From assembly GCA_021234155.1 (NCBI GenBank), contig JAJEKV010000077.1:1535012-1599011 (forward strand): a DNA stretch of 64,000 bases, given 5' to 3'. The position numbers and the translations under genes were made by a program. Position 1 is the stretch's first letter; each line of letters opens with the position of its first letter. The DNA comes from Isoetes taiwanensis. Lineage: Eukaryota; Streptophyta; Lycopodiopsida; Isoetales; Isoetaceae. The notes beneath the pieces were generated by a model. That model made no database searches and was not told the origin of the DNA. It saw only the letters and a list, made by a program, of their open reading frames with translations. Below, in pieces: positions 35,020-47,534 of the stretch.

Positions 35020-35699
35020 ACTTTTACGCTAGTCCAATCCCCATTGACCCTACCCTTAACCGTATTTTTTCGTCAAGTATTTCACTAATGTAGCCTACCC
35101 TCTACCTTACATTTACATTCAACCTCCAAATTTTGCAAGCTCCACAAGGTTGGTTGCATACCAATGCTAAATTCATATTAGTTGAACATGATTTCAGCCA
35201 AATTGCACATCCAGGTTTCTTTTTGTGCTGTGAGAGTGGTTGCATAGGACTAGAGGACGTAGAGCTCCTTGACATGAAGGCTAAGAACTATAGGCATATG
35301 TTCCATAAGATCAATGTTTTTATATTATCTACTCCCAATTAACTTCTAAGTATTCTATGCTTGACCCAAACATGCTTAAAATTCAAGGCAATAGTTTAAC
35401 TCAAGGTTTAGGGTTCAATGGTTCAATGGTCCCTCTTAGTTCAATGGTGGTCACTCAAATAAAAAAAAGGGTTAATAGATTCTATTATTGGGTTAATAGG
35501 GTTAATAGATCTTAGGCTTAATAGGGTTTATAGATTTTATTATTGGGTGGCACGTCTTTTAAGATTTTTCATTATGGCCAGGTTTTGGCAGGCATTATGG
35601 CATGCAACTATATATCTTCCGACCTCCATTTCCTTCGAGCTACACATCCGTCTTCTTCCATCCGGCTTCCACTTCTTCTACTTCTTTCAAGCTCTCGGA

Positions 35700-35984
35700 A
35701 TGGCCAGGACCAAGACCACTAGCAAAAAGCCACTGGATGAATTTGTCGGATCTGTGGGTTCCGACCATTCTGGCGGTTCTGGCACCACAATGAAAATTGT
35801 GGCTCGATTTTCCTGTTCAGAGGTGTCTCGCATGCGAGACCTAGGAGCTTATCTTTCTGAAAAGGTGCAGCAGTGGGTTGATCAGGTTCATATCAATGAG
35901 GAGCGACCGCTGGAGATGAAAATTTTTGCTGAAGGCAATGAACTCTACGTGGAGCTGAAGATGCCTCCTCCTGGACACGTCTAG
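35700..35984 (+). CDS. Small 94-codon protein, unrecognised
   Basis: The start chosen is the ATG at 35700, after which codon use and composition become protein-like; the same frame is open upstream to an ATG at 35547, but that part is hydrophobic and poorly organised. The product begins MARTKTTSKKPLDEFVG, has a serine/glycine-rich linker (SDHSGGSG), then a compact alpha-beta-like part with VSRMRDLGAYLSEKVQQW and MKIFAEGNELYVELKMP, and ends at a TAG at 35984. The basic start recalls histone H3 but nothing after it does. It is one of the few uninterrupted, evenly composed frames in the window. Repeated GGGTTAATAGAT words lie upstream (about 35468-35535). No known function. Confidence 0.45.
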   Translation: MARTKTTSKKPLDEFVGSVGSDHSGGSGTTMKIVARFSCSEVSRMRDLGAYLSEKVQQWVDQVHINEERPLEMKIFAEGNELYVELKMPPPGHV

Positions 35985-35999
35985 TGGCTTCTTGGTCTG

Positions 36000-37080
36000 A
36001 CTAGCATCCTAGGTTTTTGTTTTCATGGCTATGTATATGAAATCCGAAAGCTCACTAACTTATGTTGTAAACTCTGATGTAAACTTTTGGCCGATGTGTT
36101 TTATTTTGTGAATCATGCTGTAAACTGGCTTGGGCAGTTTGTGACGGTTCCTTTTTGTGAATATATAATATAATATGATATATGATATGGTTTCACAAAT
36201 TTTGTCTCTTGATTTTTTACTGTACATATGTTCAGCTGGATGGAAAGTTGTGCAACATATATTTTTAGTTTAGCTAGTTTAGAAGTATTGTTTTGCTTAT
36301 GCATTAATGGAAAAATCGTGCAGTTATCGCCTCTACTTAAGGGTAAATTAGGCTGATTGTCTTAAGGCTGATTGTTTTAAGGTTGATACTTCTCTAAAGG
36401 CTGCCAAGAACTCTCAAGAACAAGATACCTTATGCCCCCTTTATGCCTTTTAAGGCTGACAAGAACAAGTTAACTTATGCATCAGAAAAGAACAATATAA
36501 CTTGCGCTTCTATTTTATTGGTTCTAACCAATTGTTTTCTAACTTAAGCTTCTATGCATATACTGGAATATACTTCTATCAGAATTCATATTCATACAAT
36601 ACTTTCAGTCATTACAATCTCATATTCCAGCCGAGCTCTTGGTTTGTTTTAAGGCTTTAAAGCATTCACATTTAAATCCAACAAGCTTTAAAATTCATAT
36701 TGCAACATGAAGTCTTGACAATCTCATAAAGTAAATCCAGCCGAGTTCTTGGTTTGTTTTAAGACTGATACTCCTTCTCTTAAGGCTGAAATATACATGG
36801 CAAAATGTAGTCTTACCATGCTGCCATAATTACTCTATGTTTCCATAATTAAACAGCTGCATGTGGTTTGTTTGCTACTTTGGAAATAGTGGTGCTTAAA
36901 AAACAAGGCATAATACACTAGAGTGGCAACAAATATCTGCCTCAACCTGCTGCATTCCCTAAGGCTTTTGCTTTTCCTTGTCCCCTACAAAACAACAAAA
37001 AATAAGAGATAGTTAGTAGCAGATTATAACCATTTAGTGGCATCTAAATTAAGGCTATTCTACCATTATTTTGTTCACGT
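36000..37080. other. AT-rich intergenic stretch
   Basis: There is no coding signal. A 28-bp word (CCAGCCGAGCTCTTGGTTTG and on) recurs at 36627 and 36737. GGCTGATTGT-CTTAAGG words repeat at 36350-36390. Confidence 0.5.
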
Positions 37081-37094
37081 ACAAACTTATTCAG

Positions 37095-39553
37095 CTATAC
37101 TCTATCATTATCATGCAGATGGTAAATATTTTTGGCTGGTTCATATTTCAAACATGCAAGGGATATGATAGACTCAAGGTCTATGAGTCGATTATCGGTC
37201 AGATCGTATGTAAACCACATGGACTTGGCATCCTTGCCAACGTGTTTTCTGTAATATGCTAGATTTAGCTGAACTTCAAAGGACGGGCGTTTAACCAAGT
37301 CCATGGGCTCTCTACTCTACTGCCAGACTTCCTCCTCATGCTCAATACCCTTCCAAGGTACCAAACCTTTTGAATTGACACAGTTTTCGCTTCTTTTTTG
37401 CTGAAGCATGTCTAGTGCAGGGTACCACCATTTCTTCCATTGTTTCTTCAAAGTAGACCGCACAGTCTGTTCCAATGCCTCGTAGAGTCAATGCATTAAT
37501 ATTATTTTCTTTAATGGAATATACCAAAGTCCTAACTCTCGTCAACCTATCCTTCGAAAGGCACGGGTTTCCATTCAAATGACTCACAATGGTTGACTTA
37601 AAGATTCTCTTCCTTCCATCTCAACATGCCAAGATACATGAGGGGGCTTTCTCCTTTCACATTCATCTAACATTTCATCAAATACATGGCGTAATTGAGC
37701 TGGCCCACATCAGCCTCATGACTACTTCTTCACCTTGAGGCTCAGTGCTCTCTTCCACAACATCGGTCTCATCTCCCTACGGTGTTAGAACTCAAGTCTA
37801 ACGAGAAATTACTTTTAAACCAATCCTCAAAGTTCCATGGTTCACTAAACCATTTATCGGTGCCCGTGGCATGTAATGCCGACACTCTCTCAAGACAATT
37901 CTTGTGCGAGTAAGCCCTTCCTTTAAAGCAAAGATTGTCATCCGTATCCACGCCACTATAACTGCAAGGTCACAATTCAGCACATTACCATCAGTATCTA
38001 CCTTTTTTTCTAACTCCTGCCATGACATGAGAAATAAGAAATAAGAGGGTCGTGGCACCTGAAATTGTGAGATATGATTCAAAGCAGAGGCACTCTCCAA
38101 CAAGTCCGCCCCATCATACGACCTTTCATTACGCACCATGCCACCCACTTTGAGAAAGAAGTTTTCGACACGTCCATCCTCCTGTGCACTCTAAGGGCAA
38201 CTCTAAATGCCCAAATTTATCCCCCCGAAATACTTTATGAGCAAAGACAACAAAATGACATGACAATTGCACATCTATGAAGCTTTCCCGACTAATGAAG
38301 TTTCTACTCAACGAATGCGTGCATTAGTCCTTCAACCATAGCCTCCAAAGTCTGTTATGAAAAAAGAAGTTGAATCATTAGCAAACTCCCAAAATTTTAG
38401 GGAACAATCCAAACTAAAAGAAGCAAAACATATTCTTGCACACCTAAAAAAGAAGGAAACTGTTGCAGCAGCCTTAACCCTTGCTCTTAGGTCCATAGTA
38501 GGTGACAAGAAGATGTCAATATAGGTTGCCACTTTCTTGAGGCAAGGCGTTGCACAGCCCTCCAGTTTTGCCTATCCTGACGCTTCACATCCCCAACCTC
38601 CAGACCATGCTTTCCTTGGCATAGGTCAAACACATGGCATATGTCATTAAGGGTCACTAGCTCATTCCCTAAGTACAATCTTCTAGATGCACTGTCCAAA
38701 GGATTAACAAGCTTCTTGCCATTGTGCACGAAATATTGATCATGCAGCCCATAAACATCATCATTAATTGAGGCACTTAAAGGCCAACCAATCCATGGCA
38801 CTTCAAATGTAGAGTCTTTAGAACCCTTTAATGTGTAGTCCTCAAACATACATGCTCTTCGTCTTGAATCTCCGTCCGAAAGGTGGGCGATTAGAGGGCC
38901 AACAACCATTCTCAAGTGTGCATTCCACAACTCCCCGGATGCGCTTCCACCGACGCCTTACTTCAAGGTGATCAAATCTATTACACGTAAGAATAATAGC
39001 AAGGACAAGCTTGGGCAGCTTCTTGTGCAAGGGGTTTACAATAAGAACTCTTGCATAGTGAGAAATCACATTCTCCGACATTGTAGCCAACAACCACCTC
39101 AAATGTGCCATTGCAGACATGTCCTTCCTTCTTTCCACAAAAGCCAAGCAAACAATCATCTCTCGATCCAACGAATGACCCCTCTTCCACGACGGTCTCA
39201 TCCTCTACCACAATTGTTGAACTCTACCCAAATCCCGGATGTCGGCATTGCATGTGTCGAGAATAGGTTTGAGCAAGATGCTTGAATATGTCTTCCCTGA
39301 TACCAACTTTGTAAAAGAAGCTTTCTCGTGTAGAGCGCATTGTGGTGGACATACTTGGGCCTACAAAGTTTAGAGAAAGAAAATTATGCATTCTTCTCCC
39401 TCCCCAAATCTTTATTGTTTCAAACAATGCTTTCGTGGTTTCTCTATATCTTCTTTTTATGGCCGGTCCGATTATGTTTTGAGCTATGTCCCTTAAAAAT
39501 ACCACAAAGTCTGGCCTTCCACTAAATTTTCCTTGCCGATATGCCTCCACTAT
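37095..39553 (-). pseudogene. Uncharacterised large plant gene, 3' portion (split by gypsy A)
   Basis: Minus-strand exons in order: VEAYRQGKFSGRPDFVVFL (39550-39490), IKIWGGRRMHNFLSLNF then TTMRSTRESFF (about 39420-39310), a segment with VIVNPLHKKLPKLVLAI-type sequence near 39050-39000, LIAHLSDGDSRRR (about 38890), GLHDQYFVHNGKKLVNPLD (about 38740-38690), VKRQDRQNWRAVQRL (about 38580), YIDIFLSPTMDLRARV (about 38520-38480), DVQLSCHFVVFAHKVF (about 38270), ADLLESASALNHIS (about 38100), KEGLTRTRIVLRECR (about 37910), VSHLNGNPCLSKDRLTRVR (about 37590-37530) and LVKRPSFEVQLNLAYYRKH (about 37290). I recall this motif series from large uncharacterised proteins of several plant genomes, with no known function. 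Frameshifts and stops within exons argue for a pseudogene. The upstream half lies at 49145-50480. Confidence 0.65.
39549..39553. repeat. Target site duplication ACTAT, left of gypsy A
   Basis: ACTAT directly precedes the LTR start TGTGACG and matches ACTAT at 49140-49144 on the other side. Confidence 0.8.
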
Positions 39554-41146
39554 TGTGACGCCCCTCAAGACAATATCACGGCATCTGCCAGATACTCCAC
39601 TGAAAATCCCCACCAAAGTCGCCTCACCGGATGGGCCCTCCATCTATCCCGCTTCGATGGGGATGGCGAATCGGTAAGGGACACGGAGGTGTCTCGCTGG
39701 CCGCCCCCCTATGGCCTCCTAACATCGAAGCATATAAACTAAATGTCGATTACTAGCAACTAACAACAATAATAATACGCCTACCTCAAGGGTAGCTCAA
39801 TCCATCCATCCATAGAATCGCCGGAAGGATCAAGATACCATAAAACAGAAAGCTTCTACCCAAGCTCGACTCATGGGGAAAGTATAACGACGGCTAGGGT
39901 CTCAAGATAGATACGCATCGAAGTATAAACAATGGCGGGCCGGGCTATAAGACAATGGCGGCGGGTTGACCACTCCATTCGCCCCTCGCATACTTTGAAG
40001 AAGGGCTAAATCGAAGCTATGGCGGATCAGAGTCGCCGGATCGCACTCTTGGGATCACCCGAAGAGACTACTCGTGTTGCATCTCCCTCGTCCGATGAGG
40101 CAAGGTCGGGTTACATCTCCCCTTCCCGGAAATCGCTGACTCGATGGGCGACTTAGAGGATCGTGGCGACACACGCCCGTTCACGCCTTTAACCCCCAAA
40201 GCAAGAACCCGCACCGACACTGCAGCTCTTTCGGATCGTATGCACACTGTTGATCCGGGGGTGACGAACCCATGCCCGCCCGCCGGTGACCGACCACGCC
40301 TAGTGCCCCAAGTCCCCAAAGAGGCTCGCCACAGGGACTATTCCACCATCTCGCCACCATCCCAAGTATCCGGTGCTCACCAATCCATAACTCCCTTAGT
40401 CCCAGGGGCTCTATGCACAGCCGCATATAATAGGTATTATGGGTCTATCTAGAAGCATCATACATAAGGCTGCTGGTCTCTACCCCCTTCCCAATACATG
40501 AGGAGCATAACAAGAGATCAACCATATCATATCCATAACATATGAACAATAAGAATAAGATCTAACCTAATCACATGAATCTAACTAGGGAGTTAGGGTT
40601 CATTGATTCGGCTCATGAGGTGAAATAGTGATTCTAGGAAGGCTCTGCTAGAACACGTGACTCTACTTCATCTCTATAGCTGAAACTGCTTCAAAATACA
40701 TGCTCCTGACGCATTGCCTCCTGCTCCCATACTCTCCATCGATTCTTCAAGGTTCGAGATCACTGCAACTGAATCTAACATGTCCACACTGCTTGGGCTG
40801 CTAAACCGTGCTATGCTGCAGCTTCTGGATCTTGATTCTAAACTTCGGGCGTGACAATAGCCTCAAGAGTGGGAGGAGCAAAAGTGTCTTCCGATTTAGG
40901 GTTAGGTATTTATAGGCTAAGTTAGGGTTAGAGTTGACACCTTGCCCAATGGGATGCGAACACGTGGCCGGTTACCCCAATCAGGTAGTGCCACGTGGAG
41001 ATATCCTTTCTTAAGGTTAATCAAGTTACATTTTAATGTGACTTGAACCTACCTAATTGTCATACAAATCTAAATACAATGGATTTGTATGGTGACGTGG
41101 CCCAAAATATACGTATACATACCGTATATTTTAGGGGAACGTCACA
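39554..41146 (-). repeat. 3' LTR of gypsy A (complete)
   Basis: It starts TGTGACGCCCCTCAAGAC and ends GGGGAACGTCACA; 1,593 bp. It aligns along its whole length with the LTR of element B (50496-51500 plus 62907-63537), sharing CCCTCCATCTATCCC, CCCCTTCCCAATAC, TAACCTAATCA, CCACGTGG-type words and the AACGTCACATTCTCCCCCC end. Confidence 0.9.
40907..40914 (-). promoter_or_regulatory. TATA box in LTR A
   Basis: The minus strand reads CCTATAAATACC, a good plant TATA box, about 235 bp inside the upstream end of the LTR. The 5' LTR copy has lost this part. Confidence 0.6.
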
Positions 41147-41160
41147 TTCTCCCCCCCTTA
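41147..41160 (-). other. Polypurine tract of gypsy A
   Basis: The minus strand reads TAAGGGGGGGAGAA directly before the LTR start TGTGACG. This is the plus-strand primer of reverse transcription. Confidence 0.85.
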
Positions 41161-42290
41161 GAATAATGATGTCCGCAACATTAGAGTAAGGTTTTTCGAA
41201 CCTGCATGAACTTATAAAAAACAATTATCAGATTGAGATATTAGTACTTATTTAAAATGATAACCTTCCATATATTTCATAAAGGTAGTTGTAAGAATAT
41301 TCTTACAAGCTTATACAAAATTATTATAAAGTTTATTATAAAGCATTATGAATTGGACACGTCAATTCATAATTTATGTTTAGGAGTTTATAGCTAGCTA
41401 CAAAATTTTTAACTCCTAACTTCTCGTAATGCGCTCCCTCGTATTTGCTTGAATTCACTTCCTTGCAATGAGTAGCACATTATGTTAGTCTAATTTATAA
41501 ATTGTGGTTTTAAGGGGACCACCCCCCAATTACCTACTATACCTCTACTACATGCATACGATCATGGCCATACGGTTTAAGCTAAGAATCATTTAAGATG
41601 ATCCTATCATTGCCCATGATCATAGCTACCTTGTGCATGACCCCCCCTTATGATTATGCACCCCACAGTGCTTCATGGTTTCATGGTTTAAGCTTAGGAA
41701 ACATGCAATTGAATCCTTCATCGCCCATGATCACGTTTATTTCACATGACCTCCACTAAGGTCATGCGCACTTCTAGTGCGTGGTGGCATAGAGAACGTC
41801 CCATTGGTGATCTCATCATCGCCAACACTCTCTTCTAGATTTATCTAAACCGCGATAATACATACATGCATTTTACCACGGCCTAGAGAACAGTTTAATG
41901 ATCTCATCATCGGCAATAACGAAATGTTCGTAAGCATCATAGCTACTTAGAATGCATACACTAACTTACTTAAGTCTATCATAGATTCTAAGCTATGGCA
42001 GACCTATGGATCCGATGTTGGCCATTTTGGAGATGACTTGGCCGTCGAATTTGTTCATAAATTCTGGGTATTGTCTTTCTAAATCTTGCTTAAGTACCTA
42101 AGTTGCGTCTTCCACTGGTACGTGCTTCCACTTGACTAAGTACTGAAGAAATTTCGATCTCCTTGTTTTCTTGAATGCTTTGTCAAGGATTAATTCGGGA
42201 ACAATCTCATTGTGTTCCTCTGTCATTTCCAACAAGGTTGGAGTCTCCAAATTTTCATCTGGATTTGGTGTGTGCCTCTTTAGTAAGCTG
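41161..42290 (-). other. 3' untranslated region of gypsy A with internal repeats
   Basis: No coding signal. A unit of about 100 bp with ATCATGG, GGTTTAAGCT, AATC(AC)TTTAAGATG and CGCCCATGATCA words recurs at about 41570-41640, 41675-41760 and 41800-41960. The same unit occurs at the end of the window in element B. Confidence 0.6.
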
Positions 42291-42312
42291 ACATGGAAGA
42301 CTTTATGAACCT

Positions 42313-42970
42313 TTAGATGAGCGGGAAGTCGAGCTTATAATACTGATTCCCAACTCGCTCGATAATCTTAAATGGCCGCGCCCATCTTGTAGCAAGTTTC
42401 TTCACGATTCCCGATTCTCGATCTTGGCTTGCTTCACGGATCGTGTTGAAGAAGACTTGCCAAAAGGCGCTGATGAACTTCGGATCTTTATCGGAGACTA
42501 TCGCCCTGGGCATTCCATGCAATCTAAAAAAAAATTTGCTTGCAATTAGCAAGGCTGTATCTAGATCTGTGTTCGTGGTTCGACATGGTGGACAATGTGC
42601 CATCTTTGATAACTTGTCGGTCCAACGCCATTAAGGCATGATGCCCCTAGCCGCTCGAGGAAGACTCGTAATGGAATCCATACTTACCGCTTTCCACTTG
42701 GCGCCCGCACCGCCAAAGGCTCCAAAAGCTCCGGATTCGAGTTGTTCTCGCTTTTGTTGCCGCAATAACCGACTACCGAATAGATGGCAATGTCATTCTT
42801 CATACCGGCCAAAAGTAGATACTTCTACCATGAAATCGGCTTTGCAAAAAGATTGCATGGCGACAATAGGCTTATTATGCGTGACATGTAAGTTTGGCTT
42901 TCTTACTCTTGATGCTTCAGCACGTATGACTTATTCTTATGGTCTAGGAAATTGCCTTCCTTTTTAAAAA
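42313..42970 (-). pseudogene. Gypsy-A integrase
   Basis: The minus-strand frame 42603-42313 carries DTALLIASKFFFRLHGMP then RAIVSDKDPKFISAFWQ, the integrase catalytic-core segment with the second catalytic aspartate (SDKD) and the conserved PKF. It ends WARPFKIIERVGNQYYKL, the GPY/F-like C-terminal segment. The first part of the core and its aspartate are damaged. A zinc-binding-like stretch with SHPTIGDQS and IIKRLWQEDTRSY lies upstream near 43100. Confidence 0.8.
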
Positions 42971-43044
42971 TTATTGAAGGTCTCTCTTTCTTATCTATCC
43001 TTGCGCTCTTGCAAAGAGTAGCCCACTCATGGTTGAATTCCATG

Positions 43045-43770
43045 CTAGATGGTATAGCTTCTTGTATCTTCTTGCCACAATCGCTTGATAATGTAAATAA
43101 GTCGCTGTAGCACACTTTGATCTCCAATGGTCGGGTGAGAAAGTGCATAGGCAGCCACAAATATTCCACCCTTGATGTTGCAAAAATGGCACTTCAAAAC
43201 TTGATAAACAAGCTGCCGCTTTTTAACTTCTTTTAGGACTTTCCTCAAATGGAGTGCATGCTCCTCCATTGATTTGATGTAGCTCTAGATGTCGCCAAAG
43301 AAAATTGATGATCTAACTTCGTCTAAGTCTCTCAAGTTGTCCTTCTTCAAATGCATGTAAGTCGATGTAGCATTCGATAGACCAAAAGAGCATCATCAGA
43401 AAAATCATGGTGCCCATACCACGCTCTAAAAGCTGTCTTATGAATATCTTTCTCCACGATTCTTATTTGATGATAGCCCTATCTTATATCGATTTTTGGA
43501 GAAAAAATCTTGTTCCTTGAGCTGATCCATTATATCGCCTACTTGCCGAGCTACCGTGGTTGATATACATCTTTTGACTTCCATCCCCGGCCGAATGGAT
43601 TCTAGCTCAAGCCACTTCTACAATTGCTTCTTGAGCACCGCTAGCTCTTTTGGTGCTCATTCTATAACAAGCTTTACCGTTGACTCTCAAGATCTGGTGC
43701 AAGAGTATTTGGACACTTCCGCCTATAGGCCAAAAGCTCTCAAATCACCCTAAGATATATTATGGACTTT
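43045..43770 (-). pseudogene. Gypsy-A reverse transcriptase
   Basis: Minus-strand frames read APKELAVLKKQLQ and WLELESIRPG (about 43640-43590, the 'PKEL-ELKKQLEELLEKGFIRPS' entry), DQLKEQDFFSK (about 43510, palm strand), a GYHQI-type stretch with shifts, [13 protein letters not shown] (about 43370), then MEEHALHLRKVLKEVKKRQL and KCHF (about 43270-43190, the connection). The YxDD box is not preserved. After 43190 the sequence passes directly to integrase-type sequence, so most of RNase H is missing. Confidence 0.75.
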
Positions 43771-43799
43771 GATTAGTTTTGCAATCGCCTAAGCAACTG

Positions 43800-46700
43800 C
43801 TTGTAAATAGCATCTTCTTTCTTACTCTTGTTGTCCGGGTGGGCGGTTTCTAGCCGATGTATGTATGCGATCTCATCCCTCGTGATGCACTTAAGTAATT
43901 GCTTCATCGACATGCATTAGATGTCAGAATTTACTTGACTTAAATTATGAAGTGCTTGCCATTTGGTGCTAAGATAGACATGTCTTGCTTATGGTAATCA
44001 CTTATTGCCTTGGCCGGGCTTTAAATAATCCATGTGTCTATTATGAGGTCGAAGTTGCCGCTATGTCTCTAACTTTGGTGCCGATGCTTAACTTTTCTCT
44101 CGCTTAAAGTTGACGCCGAACTTGACCCTTGTTCATTCGGTCTTTGCTACTTGCTCAGCCTTGCCATAATTATCGCCTAGATTTAGACTTAAGAGTCTTG
44201 CTCTTAAAGATGTCCACATCTAGGTAGTGCAAGGTTGCATGTTAAAGAATTATCTATATAAATTGATAGTCACAAGCTTTTGTCGAGAGGACATTTCCTT
44301 TGGACACAAGATTCCCCCTTTCTTAATCATTACACTCTTGAAATAGTCCCACCTTTTGAGTTGATGCCATCTAAGAAGTTGGCAGTGCTTGTTAGATTGC
44401 TTCTTGTCATCCGGTCGGATTATTCCTTATAGTGTGGAGGTACGTCATATACATGGTCAATGGTTATCCTATTATTGAATCCTTCTTAGCAAGGTGATCA
44501 AGCTCACAAAGAGGTTTCAATATGTTGGATACCTATCAACAATTGTATATAATTTAAGTTACTCCATACGTTTTCCTTTCCAATCTTTGAGGCTCGCTCA
44601 ATTCTTGGGCCCATCCTTTCAAAATGACAAAAATCTACACGAAATTTTAGCCCCAATCCCATCACTGATGTTATCATCCATAAGTCTAAGATATTCACTA
44701 TCTGACTCTAGGTCCCCCCAGCTTGTTAAAAAGCTGGTGTACTCGTTAGCCGTTGGAGTAGCAAATTGATGTTTCCTGATGTCATTGGAAAACCTGATCT
44801 CCTTGGGGTTGCTGCATAATCCTTTCCTTGGCATTTCTCTTTTGTCGAATATCTTCTATTTATGCTCACTTCGATGTTGATGTTGACTTTCCTGATTAGG
44901 GGAGGTATGCATGCTTGTGGACTTGATGACGTAGTTGACGACATGAGGTCCTGATGTCTCGTCCCAAAGCTTGAAGGTTATGTTCTTTGTTCTATAGAAC
45001 CTTCCATGTTGGATCATGTTTGCTCTCGCGCTAGAAGATTTGAGGATACTTCTTCTAACTCCTGGTTTGATATTATTGTGTTGACTGTGTCGATCTTCTT
45101 CACGTTGACTCTTCATCTGGGACATCTGATTTGCTGCTATAGGAGTGTTGACGATGTAAAACTTCATCACTTAGACTGTTCAACCCTTCTTTTCTTTTCA
45201 AGAGTTAAATGTTTCCGCATCCATGTGCGAGATCTATGACGTTGCAGTAGTCAATTATTTGTGGCGGTCTTTGGTCCCTCCTGGTGCTTCTTCTTGTTGC
45301 TACTTGGCCTCCAAGATTCTGAGGCTAGAAGGACTTCTTGATCTTTCTATATGGAGATGATGTTGTCGAGGTTGGTGTAGCAACCTTGGATAATCGAAGC
45401 TGATAAAGAAGAAGTCGGTTGCGTTGTGGTCGTACTGCTATCCTTGGGCAGTTTGGCCTTGATGACTTGTAATTCTTGATTACTCAAAGCATCTATGCTT
45501 GGAAGCTAGATAGACACTGCCATCGGCTTGAATGTCTGAGATTGATGCCCTTCCTAAGAGATGTATTCAGTCTTATCTTCTTAAAATCTCGTGTTGTAAC
45601 TAGTCGATGAAGTTATCTACTTGCTGGTGGCAGGACTGTAACAATAGTCGTCGATGTGGAGCCCTTTCCAAAGACAATATGGCACTTGGTGAATATTATT
45701 AACTAGAAAATATTTGTCCCCTCTAATGTGATCAATGGTACTAGTGCCTTGATGCCCATTGGCTGTTGAATAGCCCTTCTTGGCAGCTCATTTGTTTACT
45801 CTTGATGTTTCAATCATCCTTCCCTAATCCGCTCCCTGCTTCTCGATTTGCTCTTTGACCGTGGAAGTTTCCGCTCTAATGTTGCCCTCTGCTTTCGAAT
45901 TCCTCGATGTTGATGAGTGGCTCCCATGTTGCTGGGGTCGAGGATCTGTATCTAAGGTTTACCTGGCCTATTTAAATGCCCTAAGGTGCACAGAGCAACT
46001 AATACTCCAACAAACAATAATTATTTATATCTACTGACTCTAGCGTTCTTGTATTTGTGATGCCCTATATCTAATCTAAGCTCAAATGAACATCCTAGCA
46101 TTTGGCACTATAATGAGAGCTGAGAAATTACTTATTTACTGTCATAGATGACAGAGAGTTATGTTTACGGCCATACTCGGTGTGTTGGGCTAAAATACCT
46201 ATGTAGAATGGGTTCCTGGACAATTATCTATAATATCAATGGTATGGCGGAAGACACTTGATAATGGTGCATCTATAGTATGTGTTGCTGTGTCAGACCA
46301 ATGCATGGCACAATTTCTAAGGCCTTGGCAACTAGCTGGGTTGCTACGAAAAATGTTAATTATACTATCATTGTGTATACAAGAAGGCACTTAGGAAGAT
46401 AACATCGATCATTAAGCTTAGATGAATGCAAATGCGCCTAACGCGGGAATTCTTTTAAGATGAGGTTCAAATGGATTGGAAAACTAGAATGGAGTGATTC
46501 AAGCTACTATAATGCATAGAACATAGCTAGAATATGCATAGCAAACTTTTTACTTTACCAAACTTAAACTAAGCTACAGTACTCCGGTTACATCGTGCGG
46601 ATGGCCATTCCAAGACTCTCGAAAACACATTTGGCGTGGTGTGACCAGATTTTTACCAATTTGCTTGATGTAAAATGCAAACATGCATTATTTCATCTAA

Positions 46701-47500
46701 ATTATTCTATCTAGCAATTTATATTTCAATAATACATCAAGTACATGTCAATTGTTAGCAAAATTCGGTTTACACCGCTGCAGATGGCCATTCCAAGCCT
46801 CTGAAACGCTTTTGGCGGCAGGTGACCGAGTTTCAAATTTTAGTCAAATTTGACTTTTTGCAAAAATAATTTTTAATACTATTACTTATGTTTAAAACAA
46901 AATTTTAGTACCTTTGATTCAAAAATTTTATACAAGAAAGTCTTGACACGAAAGATATTCCCCGATCCTCCCCGAGATGCTCTTGCTACTTGGCTATTCT
47001 TCTAAGATAATGGTGGCTCTTTTGGCATAGTTGGCACGAAACGCCGGCCTCCTAAAAGCCGGGTCAGGTCCACTTCAACCCCTTCCCCGCGAGATCACCG
47101 ATGGCCCGCCCTTAATGCACTGCTTGGAAGTGACAGATCTCCCTGCTTGTGATCCGCCCATGGTGAGTCGCCTTCGCTTGGTCGAATCGTTTAACAACTT
47201 TGGCACTCTCTCGCTGCATTACCGAATTATATCGACCCATCGGCGAAGATAATCTTATATAACGCTTCTTCTTCTCCTACTCGATGTTTTGCCCGGCTTA
47301 CACAACTTCTCTGTGCCTTGAAGTTCTTGGCCGTCTTCTTTGGTGGCTTGGGCCACATCAAGTATGGTGGCAGAGGCGTTAGGGTCCGGACCGATATTCG
47401 GCTTCCCTCACCCTATTTTTCTTCCTTGACTCTCCCCTAGGTCTTGTCGGTGTGGTTCTTCCTTCTCCAACTCGTTTTCCTCCCGTTCATTAGGGTTGTA
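43800..47500 (-). other. Gypsy-A interior, unassigned
   Basis: Several minus-strand frames (44504-44944, 44856-45170) carry sequences such as KEIRFSNDIRKHQFATPTAN and ITFKLWDETSGPHVVNYVI that I cannot place in gag or protease. Around 46590 and 46781 a unit with GGATGGCCATTCCAAG and TTTGGCG-GGTGACC words is repeated at 190-bp spacing. The region lies where gag and protease should be and is heavily decayed; a nested insertion of another element cannot be excluded. Confidence 0.35.
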
Positions 47501-47534
47501 GTTCTCTAATGACCACGCCCCCTATGCGCCGATC

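Noticed and set aside
35700-35750. Histone H3 or CENH3 from the MARTK start
   Set aside because: No histone-fold sequence follows; only the first few residues resemble it.
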